A DNA stretch of 64,000 bases from Gnetum montanum (taxonomy: Eukaryota > Streptophyta > Gnetopsida > Gnetales > Gnetaceae). The notes beneath the pieces are model-generated. The model was not told where the DNA came from. It worked only from the letters and a program-made list of their open reading frames with translations, and did not search any database. This document shows positions 22,301 through 33,041 of the stretch, one piece after another. The stretch lies in assembly GCA_015680685.1 (NCBI GenBank), contig MNCI01002813.1, forward strand, positions 124,001 to 188,000. Direction: 5' to 3'. A program made the position numbers and the translations under genes. How positions within the stretch are numbered: position 1 is the first letter of the stretch; the number at the start of each line of letters is the position of its first letter.

Positions 22301-22867
22301 CTCATTGAACACTTCGTTTTCATGGAGATTAGAACTGAGGTTTTGAACCATGGAGTAGAGGTTTTGATACAACACATCTTGATCATCATTAGGAGAGGGA
22401 AAATCATTTGGTGGGGAACTTGCTGAAGCAAGTTCACCACCCCAAATTTCACTTAAGATGTATAGAGCGTTATGGGGCCATTTACCGTTCAAGGATGTGT
22501 GGTAACTCTCTTGTTGCAAGTCCCTTTGACGTTCTGCTTCTATGGGTTGATAGTACCTTGTTTCATGATCACATGCAACGTATTCCATGTATAAAAGAAA
22601 CATGCTTATTCATGTGAGAGCACAAAGGAGCATGTTGGGGACTGATCGGTCTGGAGGCAATACTATGTTACCCTCCAAGTCTCTCCAATGTAGTTGTTCA
22701 TCTTGGTGGATAATAAAGGTAAAATTAGGTACATACTCATCGTGATGAGTATATACCACATGAAACTACTGAGGAACTGGCAGATCTTGGTTATGTGTAT
22801 TATGCCACCGACCATCTCTTATGTTAGTCCTAGGTGGTGAAATGATATTATGCAAAGAAGAAGACAT
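22296..22867 (-). pseudogene. gag: gag, 5' part, Athila-like element A
   Basis: Minus-strand start of A gag. The ATG at 22867 opens MSSSLHNIISPPRTNIRDG and the frame runs with few stops to the E1 insertion point, including NDFPSPNDDQDVLYQNLYSM and ending HENEVFNEG. The remainder of the gene is at 2701-4657. The start lies 144 bases inside the LTR, a normal leader length. Confidence 0.8.
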
Positions 22868-23011
22868 TTTTTGTTGTTCGATGTGCAATTTACCATTTTC
22901 TTATCTTTCCTTGATTAATCCTAAGGGTTCGTTCTAGCGTTCCAACGATATGGATGATTTCCTATGTTCTATGTAGTGCACAAACAACCAAGTCCCAAGT
23001 AATGGCACCAA
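22868..23011 (-). other. leader and primer-binding site of element A
   Basis: Minus strand TTGGTGCCATTACTTGGGAC (23011-22992) abuts the LTR. NA has TTGGTGCCATTACAGGGGAC at the same place. It resembles the TGGCGCCGTTGCCGGGGA type of site found in Athila elements, usually attributed to tRNA-Asp, with C-to-T changes. Confidence 0.75.
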
Positions 23012-26000
23012 TGATGAGTGGCAAGGTATCCCTACACTCAACTGTACGAATACGAGCATTTCACATGCGATGAGGTCAAACTCCAAGGACTAAGTGCTTA
23101 CGTGCTTTACAGGAACACTCAGGGTTAATCAATCATTGTCTTCCCAAACTTACTTGTATTGTCACAGTTGTATGGTTAAGTAAGTGTGAGGTATATGATT
23201 TTTGATAGCTTTTATGTCTTTAATGTCTTATGCTAATAAGGGAAGGTAAACAAAACTAACTAACTTACATTAACTATTCACTAACTAAGTTCTAATTTTT
23301 CCTAACACCAGTATATGTTCCCACTTACTGTACACATCCTAAACTAGTGCAACGCTGCTGGGATTACCAAACGCTAGTTGTTACTGGGTTGCCAAGTGCT
23401 ACACGCATGCTTGAAGCAGTCGTACTGAGTGTACTTAACTAAGAGATTCAAATGTTGAGAGAGAGATTACTATTGGCGACTGTTTCGGATGCGATCGCCA
23501 ACGAGTGTCCTTGAACAGGATTTAGGTGCTTGCTAGTCTTTGGGAAAACCAAGGCCCAGATACCTCAAAATAGAATTAGTAGTTAATATGAGTATCTTTG
23601 TGTGCTGTTTCGATGTGCGGTTATGAAATATGAAATGATTGTGTTGTGTGTAAACTACAAATGACTTATTTTAAAGAGATTTAGCCAACTTTGCCAAGTA
23701 CTATGAGTTTTTGAGAGTTTCTATTTTTTTCAATTGCCTAGTCTACGTGGTCTTTATAGTACCTACTTGTAACAAATAAAATTTTGCAAAAACATTTGAG
23801 CACAACTCTACGAATCTACTTCTAATTTTCCCTAGAGAAAGAGATAGTTCCAAAAGAAAACTAGAAATAGAGCAAGATTCAATGGAAATAGACAGAAAAC
23901 AAAATAGATTTGTTTGGACCTCAAATATTTAAACAAGGTAAAATGATATGAGTAAACAGTTCGCAATAAAGCTATCCCAAATTCAATATCTACGAATTTT
24001 TCAAGATTCTAAGGCTCAAATAATCAATTTCTTCAAGACAATCCTACTATCAAGGCTCAAATATTTACCAAAAAATTGTTGTGTAAACTATCATGTACAA
24101 GACTCCATTTTGGCTAGATAATGGATGTAAACAATTATATTCAATAGAACCTTCAAAAGACTTGACAATATCTGATTGAAATACCACGGAGATTCACTTT
24201 AAAGATAAAAAGAATCTATTTTGGTCCCATCAAAATACCAAATATTTTCTGAACCCTCTTAACTATTAAATCGTTCAACGGTATGACTACAAGAAGAGGC
24301 TCTCTTAGAACAATCTCAATAGCAGTTCTTATACATTGCACAATAATAAAATTTAATACTAAAATGCTCTTAAGGATTTTAAACACAAGAGCTTCTATGA
24401 CAAAATTTTAACAAATATTTTCTATCGGGCAACAAGAACAATAAGAGCAATCTAAAAATCCAAAAATTACTTGCCAAGGATGATACTATCTAAACCACTA
24501 GCTAGAAAATTTAAACAAAATAGAAATATAACATAACTCACAGGACTATGACAAAGAGGCTAAAATTTTTTCTTTAGCAAGCCATCTTACAAGCAATCGT
24601 TCACAATGTGTGACCCCAAGTGTGTCTCCAAGTGAGAGCTCCCCAAGTGATCTCTCCTTCTTCTTATCCCTGAAGCCTTTTTATAGGGTTCAAATGGTAG
24701 TTACATCCAAAATATATTTGCTAACTTCTCTCCAAAGTAACTTGCCCAACAAGTTAGGAAGTATTAACTTAGGAAGTTAGGAAGTTAGGAGAAATATTGC
24801 AAATATTGGTTTTGTGAATAATGAAAATAAAATTAATAGCATCATATAATTGTTTAAAATTATAGCTCTAATAGCTTTTCATTTTTACTTGTTTAAAATT
24901 TTTAACTTTTGAATACTATTGAAGCCCTAGTAATTTTATGAACAAGGTGATGGTATAATATCTACCTTGGTGTAGACGTTGGTGGTAGCTAATCTATGTA
25001 AATTTATATAAATAATTTATTCGCACTTGCACCTGTGTAAAAGTGGCTGGAAATAAAAATTTAAATCCAAAATATGAGGTCTAAATGTGAAGGCATTGGG
25101 CTTGGAACTACAACCAAATATTTCCAAATTATCCAGCCCTACCAAAAATTGTTATCAACCGCCACCGTAGAAAAAGGCTCTACCATTGCATTTGGCATTA
25201 TTGTTGTGTGGTGTTCAGTTGCTGAAGAGTGGAGGAGAAGGATTTTTCTTGAAAAAAAATGATGTGTTGAACATATGATCCTGAACATAGGGTTTCAGTT
25301 ACCTAGACTTTGCTTTGGTTTTCCCAAAATTTTCTTAGGGCTTCCTGTGTTTTTTTTTCGTTTTTGTGAATTGTCTTCCAAATCACTACCATTGATTGTA
25401 GAGCTAGGGGTGAATGTGCCATGGATCAGAGTATCAGCAAATGACGGTGTCAGGTATGGTATGTTGAGAATGACCTTGTAATGGACAGAAAATTCTCTAC
25501 ATAGTGCACACATTGCAGAATGCAGAGAATGTCTAGGAAGGTGTCAAAGGTGGGCAAATCCAGCTACATATCGATGGAATTTTTTTTGAAACTGAATGTG
25601 TTGCTGCTTAAATTCATTGCGAAGCTCTAATTTTGGTTCCTATTTTGATCAAGGTGGTAATGACCATGAGAGCTCCTCCTCTACCATCCTTGTAACCATT
25701 TCCTTACAAGGCTCTATCATAATATGCCCGGCAGGGGCGCCACCAATCTTGGGGCCAAAGAAAACAGTTAGGCTCACCATTCTATTTTGATCAGATCATG
25801 TAAAAAAATAGAAACCGTTAAAGATCAGCAAACCCTAGCACTTCTGCAAAATCTACTGATGCTTGCAGATTAGCTGTTGAATCACCATTTCCACAAATTT
25901 CTTTGCATGCATTATTCTTTCTTGGTAAGTCATGAACTGAATCAAAGTATAGTTTTAGATTTACCTCTGCATCAGTACGAATGCATCTCCTTTCCAATCC

Positions 26001-26821
26001 ATGAGTAATACCATAGTTTAGATCATTGTATTTATCATCATCTATGAGGATTGTTCCATTTGCAAAACTTTCATTTTCTATATTTAATTTTCAATTAACA
26101 ATATCCTCTCCATCATTTTGCAAACATTCACTAATAATTTCCCCATTTTGTTATTCATACAATCTGTTGATTCTGATTTTTAAATTTTCATTTCCACTTC
26201 TCTTCTCTTATTCTTTACCAATATCCAAATGATCAATTCCTGAACATATTTTTAACAATGAAGAATTCCTTGCTTGTCAATTGATTCACCATTGGCACAT
26301 TATCTCTTGCAATCTTCTATTTACTCTCTTTAATATATGCATTATTTCCATCAATAATATTATGGTCTCCCCTAGATCCCATAGCAATAGTATGAAATAA
26401 CACATTTACATTCTCCCGCTCTTACAATAATGTTTAAGATGAATCTTACTATTCCATGAAATGGCCAAATGTTCCAACAATTACTTAACTAGGAAATCAT
26501 TAAACATTCAAAAATAATTAATTACTAATTAGCTTAATCCATATGATGCAAGGTTTATCATAAAGTTCATCTTTATTTCCATACACAAATGTGTGCTCAG
26601 GTACAATTTGCTCGAATAAAGATCCGTTCACTCTATGACTCCTACTGTGGGCACACAGAAATTATTCTAACTCTAGAATGGTGAAACTGCAAGAGTTTGA
26701 CTAAGGGTCTAAGTCTAACTATCTTGAACAAAGGGTGTTACCTCTTATTTATAGAAGATGAGGTAGGATGTGATATTGTGTATGGGATATCATGTGGCAG
26801 ATGTGATATCATAGCTCATCA
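23012..26821 (-). repeat. 5' LTR of element A, split by a 3-kb insertion
   Basis: Two parts, 23012-23469 and 26480-26821, align in order with the 777-bp LTR of element B (56718-57494), giving about 800 bp in total. On the plus strand it starts TGATGAGT and ends CTCATCA. The reversed TATA box is TATTTATA at 26746-26753, with GATATC-type motifs just beyond it. The flank at 26822 is pol of element C. Confidence 0.88.
23470..26479. mobile_element. unrecognised 3.0-kb insertion in the LTR of element A
   Basis: The sequence starts CTATTGGCGACTGTTTCGG and ends near ATGTTCCAAC, and is absent from the matching LTR of element B. I see no LTRs, clear terminal inverted repeat or certain target duplication (ATTA flanks are ambiguous). 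Parts of the minus strand at 25800-26080 read like protein, for example SFANGTILIDDDKYNDLNYG and DSVHDLPRKNNACKEICGNG, but match no family I know. It could be a captured gene fragment, a LINE piece or a decayed non-autonomous element. Confidence 0.6.
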
Positions 26822-28306
26822 GCTATATAGTGTGCAAAGCAAGGATATGTGTTAATTTTGAAAAGCTTAAGGCTATAAGTAACTTGGTAGCATCTACTAA
26901 TATTAAGGAGCCTTGAGGAATATGGATAAGGTACAACCCATGCAACACTTGGTTAAGAAAAGAGTTTACTCTAAGTGAACTATCCAATGCCAAGAATGCT
27001 TTGATAACATTAAGAAATAGTTGGTCCAACTACCCATGGTTTATCTACCATAAAATCATAAACCTTTTTACATTTAGCTTGCTATCTCTAACATGTACTT
27101 TAAATCTCTACTCTATCAAAAATTAAATGATGGAGTAGAGCTACTAGTATGTTACCTAAGCCATATATAATTACCTATGGGACCCAATAATTTAAGGCTA
27201 AGAAGTATTATTTAGCCCTAGTCTTCTCGTTGAAGAAGTGGAGACACTACCTCTTTAGGTGCCAAGTCAATGTCATATGCAAAGGAAAAGTATTAAGAGC
27301 CATAATAACCAAAATCTATTAAATTAGTTGAATAGGCCTTTGAAAATCCATAACAGCTAATTTTGATCTACACTACATTTCCAGAGCCTCAACCAAAGGT
27401 CAAGCTATAGTTGCACAACTCAATAGTTCCCCGATAGAAGACATTGTGGCCATAGAGCCTAAATTCCTTGAAGAGCATGTTAACATTGTTAATGAGGTAC
27501 TTGAGGGAAAGGAGGCTATCATGCACTTTGATGAAGCTTTAACTACCCATGAGGCTAGTGTTGCTATAATCTTAACATCACCTTATGATGTAATCCAATC
27601 CTTCAGTTACCATTTTCAATTTTTATTTTCCAAAAAAAAGGTAGAGTATGAAGGATTAATTAAAGGAATGATGGTGTCCCATAACCAAGGAGCCAAGTGC
27701 CTAATGATAAAAGGTGATTCACAATGCATGGTTAATCAAATAATTTAGGTTTATGCATGTAAACCAAAACATTTACAACCTTACTATGACCTAGGTAAGA
27801 AACTAATGTAACAATTTATAGATGTTGGTATCTGACATATACTCCAAACTGGGAACACCTTAACTAATGCCATTGCAACCTTGGCCCTAAGTGTGATGTC
27901 AGATATGTTTAGAAATTTCTCTTCCTTAACAATGGACTGTGCTACTTCCATAACATAGAACACTGAAGGAATCTCTACAACCACTATTAATACTACTCCT
28001 CAAAATGAGTGATATGAAGATATCAAGTTCTACTTAATTCATGGTGAATCTTCAAAAATACTGATTGCTTCTCAAAGGGATTTTGTATGTAAAAGATTGA
28101 AACAATATGTCATTAAAGGTGATAGCACACTTTGTTGATAGTCCTATGATGGTATATTATTAGTATGCTTGGGAAAAACTAAAGCTTGCATAGTCCTTGA
28201 GTAAGTTCATGAAGGTGTAGATGGAGCACATATAGGACCTAGAGCCATGGCCATGAAAATTAGAAGATTAGGATACTATTAGCCTTATATGGAAGTGACT
28301 CCCTAC
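26822..28306 (+). pseudogene. pol: RT end, RNase H, second RNase H and integrase start of element C
   Basis: Tat/Ogre-like pol, same order as E1 but a different subfamily. RNase H is recognisable by YYLALVFSLKKWRHYLFR (27215-27262). The second RNase H reads MHFDEALTTH, VEYEGLIKGM, KGDSQCMVNQI and LQPYYDLGKKL, keeping its catalytic Asp and GDS. Integrase begins near 28080 and is cut at GYYxPYMEVTPY by NA. The RT beginning lies left of element A, outside the window. About 60 bp of the RT end is deleted relative to D (near 26915). Confidence 0.85.
28302..28306. repeat. target-site duplication of NA, left copy (CCTAC)
   Basis: CCTAC before the 5' LTR of NA is repeated at 36837-36841. Joining the flanks restores the integrase zinc-finger region of C in register with E1 (MEKYYLTKV), which confirms the boundary. 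Confidence 0.95.
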
Positions 28307-29113
28307 TGATGAGTCATCATTTGGGGGTGATCATGATATTGCGTACGTGATATCGTGGCCTGTCTTCTCATCTATAAATAAGAGGTAGAAAGATGAGTTT
28401 AGGCATCTAGCTTTTAGTCCCTTAGCCAAACTCTTGCAGTTTTTCCTTCTTAGAGTTAGAATTATTTTCCAGTGTATGCCCACAATGTGGTGATTGTAAT
28501 TGTACAACATCCTTATTCAAGTGTGACATACTTGAACATGCACATGACCAGAAATAAAGATCGAGATTACTTCATCATTGCAGCATTAAATTAGTTTAAT
28601 TAATTAAATATTTAATTGTTCTTATTATTTACTACTTTCCTAGTTAATCTCTCTCACCCTTAAACTCATGTTAAAACATGGAATGAGTACGACTTGATTA
28701 TGAGAATTTAAGTGTGACTACTTGGTAACCTAGCAGCGTACCTAGGATTTGTGCTTGGTAATCCCAGTGGTAGTCATGCATGAAGTCCAAGATTTGTATG
28801 GATAATCAAGGAATGGATGCTCATCGTACTTAGGCTAGATTAGATTCTCTCTCCGTCTCTCTTCTAGATTAGTTAATATTACTTTCCATTACCTTCAGGA
28901 GTAGCATTAGATTAGAAACCACATCATACACCTCACTTTGGACTAAACCATACATGACAAAGTTAATACTAGTCTAGGTGGGAAGACAACGAACTATGAC
29001 CTAAGGCTAACTGTCTAGATGCCACAACTAGTCCGTCTATGGAGTTCGACTAGATCATGCATGTAACACTCGTATTCGTATGGTTGAGTGTAGGGGTACC
29101 TTTCCACTCATCA
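28307..29113 (+). repeat. 5' LTR of NA
   Basis: 807 bp from TGATGAGTCATCATTTGGGG to TTTCCACTCATCA, with inverted ends TGATGAGT/ACTCATCA. TATAAATA is at 28373-28380. Just upstream there is one GATATT...GATATC unit, where the 3' LTR has two; this accounts for most of the length difference. Confidence 0.95.
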
Positions 29114-29133
29114 TTGGTGCCATTACAGGGGAC
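29114..29133 (+). other. primer-binding site of NA
   Basis: TTGGTGCCATTACAGGGGAC directly follows the LTR. It is the same type as in element A and matches the Athila-type site TGGCGCCGTTGCCGGGGA apart from C-to-T and nearby changes. Confidence 0.8.
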
Positions 29134-29253
29134 GGTGCTAGTTATCTAGATTAGTTATATCATACAAGGTTGCTGTAAAGGAATTAATGATACATATTTT
29201 AGAAGAAATAATTATTAAAATTCACACATAAATTCACACACAACTTCACAACC

Positions 29254-31250
29254 ATGGCTCTCCTACAAGACTATAACAATGCCACACTTAGTAAGGAAGT
29301 TCATTGGAGAACCAATGAACTATATGACGATGAAGATTGGACTACACAACCTGAAGTGGGGGTTTCTTATAAACATGAATGAAAGCATCTTCATCCCAAC
29401 ACACAAAATCATAACTTACCTAATGACAATGAATCCCTAATAGCCACTACAAGCCTAATGCAAATACAAGAGGCTACTCGAATCTCATGTAGGCATCGTA
29501 AAGAGAGTCATCTACCCAAGCTTGATTTAAACAAATTTTCTAAATTTTTAGGAGGCTATGACTTAGATCGACATCAACATTTACAAGCCTTCTATGATGC
29601 TTGCACATGGAATAACATTGATAATAGTTGGCAAAAACTTAAGCTCTTTCCTATGACACTTGTTGACCAAGCAAAAGTATGGTATAGATCATTAAAACTT
29701 AATTCAATATGATGTTGGTCTACAATGGTAGAAGTATTTAATAAAAAATATCAAACCTATGCAAGAGTGTCAGCCTTGAGGAAACAAATACAAGAGTGGA
29801 AATAAGCAAAACATGAACCCTTGAACATGGCCTTAGAAAGATATTATGCACTATTAAACAACTATCTAGGCCATGGGTTCTCCAAGGAAAGACTAATGTA
29901 CAATATCATTAATGGGCTTCGTGACATAACTAGAGAAACCTTAGGGATGTATGCCCAAGGTCAATTATATGAACTACAAGCCCATCAAGTCCAAGAGCTT
30001 ATTAAGTGGGTAGAAAAATAAGAAGAGAAATGGCTAGATGGGAGAGTGTTGAAAAACATCAACGGGACCAAAATCTCAACTTAACAAAATTCCATGATCG
30101 TAAAAAGGAGAAATCAACCAATCTCAAGGTGGAAACATCATCTTTGCCAACACAACAAACATTAGAAGAGGTCGAGGCAAAGATCCATAAGATGTTGAAA
30201 TGGACATATCAAAAGTGTGAAGAATTTATCAACATTATTGGAGATAGATTTTTAACAACCCAAGAAGTAGGAAAAAGTATTAGTGGACAACCAGAAAGAA
30301 GGGATAAGGAAAATAAGAGCTTAACTAACAATCATGCATATGAATGTATCATATGCATGTACAATCACCCCAAGGGCCAATGCCCAATATTGATACATTT
30401 ATAGGAGCATTGGGGAAACACACTACATCTAGAGTTTGTACAAAGATACTATGTTTGATCATAGTGGCAACAATCCTATTCATGGGGGAGACCACCACTA
30501 AACTAGAGGCACCCTTCCTATCATCTGAACCTAAACACTTATCTTGTTCAACATCCTATTTCTCCAACTGGGCCAACGCACTTTATCTCACCATAGTACC
30601 ATTCTCCTTAATACTATCAGCCCATACCTTCAAAACAACCACCACCTTGTGCACCTTATAGTCCTCCTAACTTTCAAAATTCTTACTTTTTCCCTCCTTC
30701 TACATCACCACCAATTGTTCCTAAGGTGTTTGCACCATAGCAACAACCCATGAACGCCACTTGTGTTACTACTACTAACAGCAGTGAGAGACCTCAGCAA
30801 CATTGAAGGTGCCCTTCTTTAGAAATAATCCTAAGAAGGAATAACATAATTCTGAGGCCACTGCACCCTCCAACTCAGCATAAGTCCAACCTTGTGGTGC
30901 AGCCTTATCTTCAAACCCAACACCTCATGTAACTTCATCAGGGCCACCAACTAACACTCCAACACCCACATGGACCAATGAACAAATCATGAAAGGTAAC
31001 ATTCCAATCCTTGCATATCATCTAATGGTCCCAAATATCATAGTGGGTCAACTTATTATCTAGGAACTACATTGCACAAATTTCCCTACTATGATTACTA
31101 TAATCAAGTGTGTAAACCCCAATGGGGTAAGTATGACTAGGTTCCAATACTTCCAACATGCAAGGATCCTCATATTTCATTTATTGATCCTTGCCATACC
31201 CAACCATTTAGTTATGGGGGATATCACCCATTCTAATAACAAGCAGGATT
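29254..31250 (+). pseudogene. gag: gag of NA (Athila type)
   Basis: The ATG at 29254 opens MALLQDYNNATLSKEVHWRT, and one frame continues to about 30018, where a frameshift follows. Capsid-like landmarks are KLFPMTLVDQAKVWYRSL (29641-29695), LERYYALLNNYLGHGFSKE and REALGMYAQGQL-like text at 29935-29965. After the shift comes an acidic/basic region, then a knuckle-like CIICMYNHPKGQC (30346-30384). The Pro-rich, Tyr-rich tail runs to about 31250, as in A and B. It would form particles and bind NA RNA. Confidence 0.85.
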
Positions 31251-33041
31251 AATAACCATTTTTTATCTTCTTTGATTTTATAACTTTTTGTTTTTTAGAT
31301 TTTAAATTTTTCAAATATCTTATTTTATCTTTTTATCTTTTTGTGTTTTTGTTCTTTTACATTTTTTATAAGTAATCTCATATATGAATAAAACACTCAT
31401 GTGCATCATTGGTTGAGGTGTATTTTATGTTATCGTGTCCCGAGTGATCAATTATATGGACAGTGAGCCCATTACACCCACTCATCCACTCTACAAATAA
31501 GAGGTTTTGTTCAAAGGCATAGTGATATTCTTGATAGTCTTAAAACTTAAAATTAATTTTGTGTTCATTGTACCCGAAATGAAGAAGGATGGACCAAAAG
31601 GAAATTATTAGGGTGTGAAATCAAGGGGACTTGTGGATTCTCTTTGGTGACATTTGTGGGAGTTATCATGTAACATGGTCATACTAAGATCCTTGTAGAT
31701 CTAATGAAAATGGAAGTAAGAGTAATAAAAAAGGGGCTCTCAAAAATCCAATGCTGTTCTAGGGGGTCCCACTGGAAAGACATGCACCCATGCCTGAAGG
31801 TTGGTGACTTCTCTGGATTCAATATTCAAAAAAAAAAAAGAAAAAAAAAGAAAGAAAAAAAATGAAAAGAAAAGTGCCACAAAAAAATCACTTCTCCCAT
31901 GAAAAAAATTCCAAGTGATTGTATGCCTTGTTTCTATGATACTCTCATAGTTGTTCATCATGGGATGAAACAATGCGATGTCACTGGTTAGAGGAACGGA
32001 CTTGGTCCTGATCTTGGAATGATGGGTTAATGATATGTTAATCATGCTTTTCACGCAGGATTCACTGTGCCCTAGGTCAGTTACCTCATGTCCCAATCTC
32101 TATGATCCCTTCTATACTTCATTTCATCTCACTATTTATGTAACTGTAGCTCATGTCCTATGTAACATAGAATTCTTACCTCATTCCATTGATATTTACA
32201 TGTGTGTGTTTTATGGAGTTAGTGCAGATTACATTTAACCCTTCTAGTGCCCATGACACTTTGAGTGTGGTTACACAAGGGCATTATAGTTTGAAACCTG
32301 CTTTGGGGAGGATCCACTTGTGTAATTTTTTGTAATCTTCACTTATGACATAGCTCACACAAACCATTTCTTGCCCTCAGCATAATTTTTCATAATGTTC
32401 TTTCCCTACTATTATCCCTCTGAATTTCAATGTTCATATGTACCATTACATAGCCTTTTTCTCCCATCTGAGGTTTTATCGATAAAATCCACACCATCAT
32501 AATTAATTGTGCCTTTTTAATTAATGAAATTACCCTAGAAACCTTCAACATGTATCACATGTCCTAATTTTTCAACATAGATTTTGAGAAAATATTTAAA
32601 AAATTTGATTTTTTCCCTTGGGCCTATNTTTCTCTACAACTTGCAAGTGTGACACCTTTTCTTTACAACCTCTATCTCACTCACTGATACTTTGATTTTA
32701 ATTCCATCTAAACCTACTTGAACCTGGAGTGTTTAGCTTAGTTGTGGGGGAGGGACATCTACCGAAAAGTGCCTAACTTTTTTGGAATTTATCATCGCCC
32801 AAAGGACATCATATAGGGTAATTAGTTATAACACTTGGAATAATTGTGCCTAAAAATCATTTAATCCCTAGGTATATCGGGAAACTAAAATGGAAAACCA
32901 CCTAATTCAAAGGACTCATTATTACAATTTTTTTGGGCAATATCACATGTGATAACATAAGATCATTAATTAAGAAAAGTAGTAAGGTATAACCTAACTT
33001 TAAAAACAACGTTACTAATGCTTATTCCTATGTGATTGTAG
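31251..33041 (+). other. NA spacer between gag and ORF2, ending in a splice-acceptor-like site
   Basis: No pol domain or other gene is visible in this 1.8 kb. It holds a T-rich tract (31260-31380), an A-rich run at 31829-31876 and an undetermined base at 32628. Its last bases are TTATTCCTATGTGATTGTAG, a good splice acceptor, immediately followed by the ORF2 ATG. ORF2 may therefore be expressed from a spliced RNA. Confidence 0.6.

Noticed and set aside
32035-32238. 67-codon plus-strand frame in the NA spacer
   Set aside because: No motif, no counterpart in related elements; chance frame.
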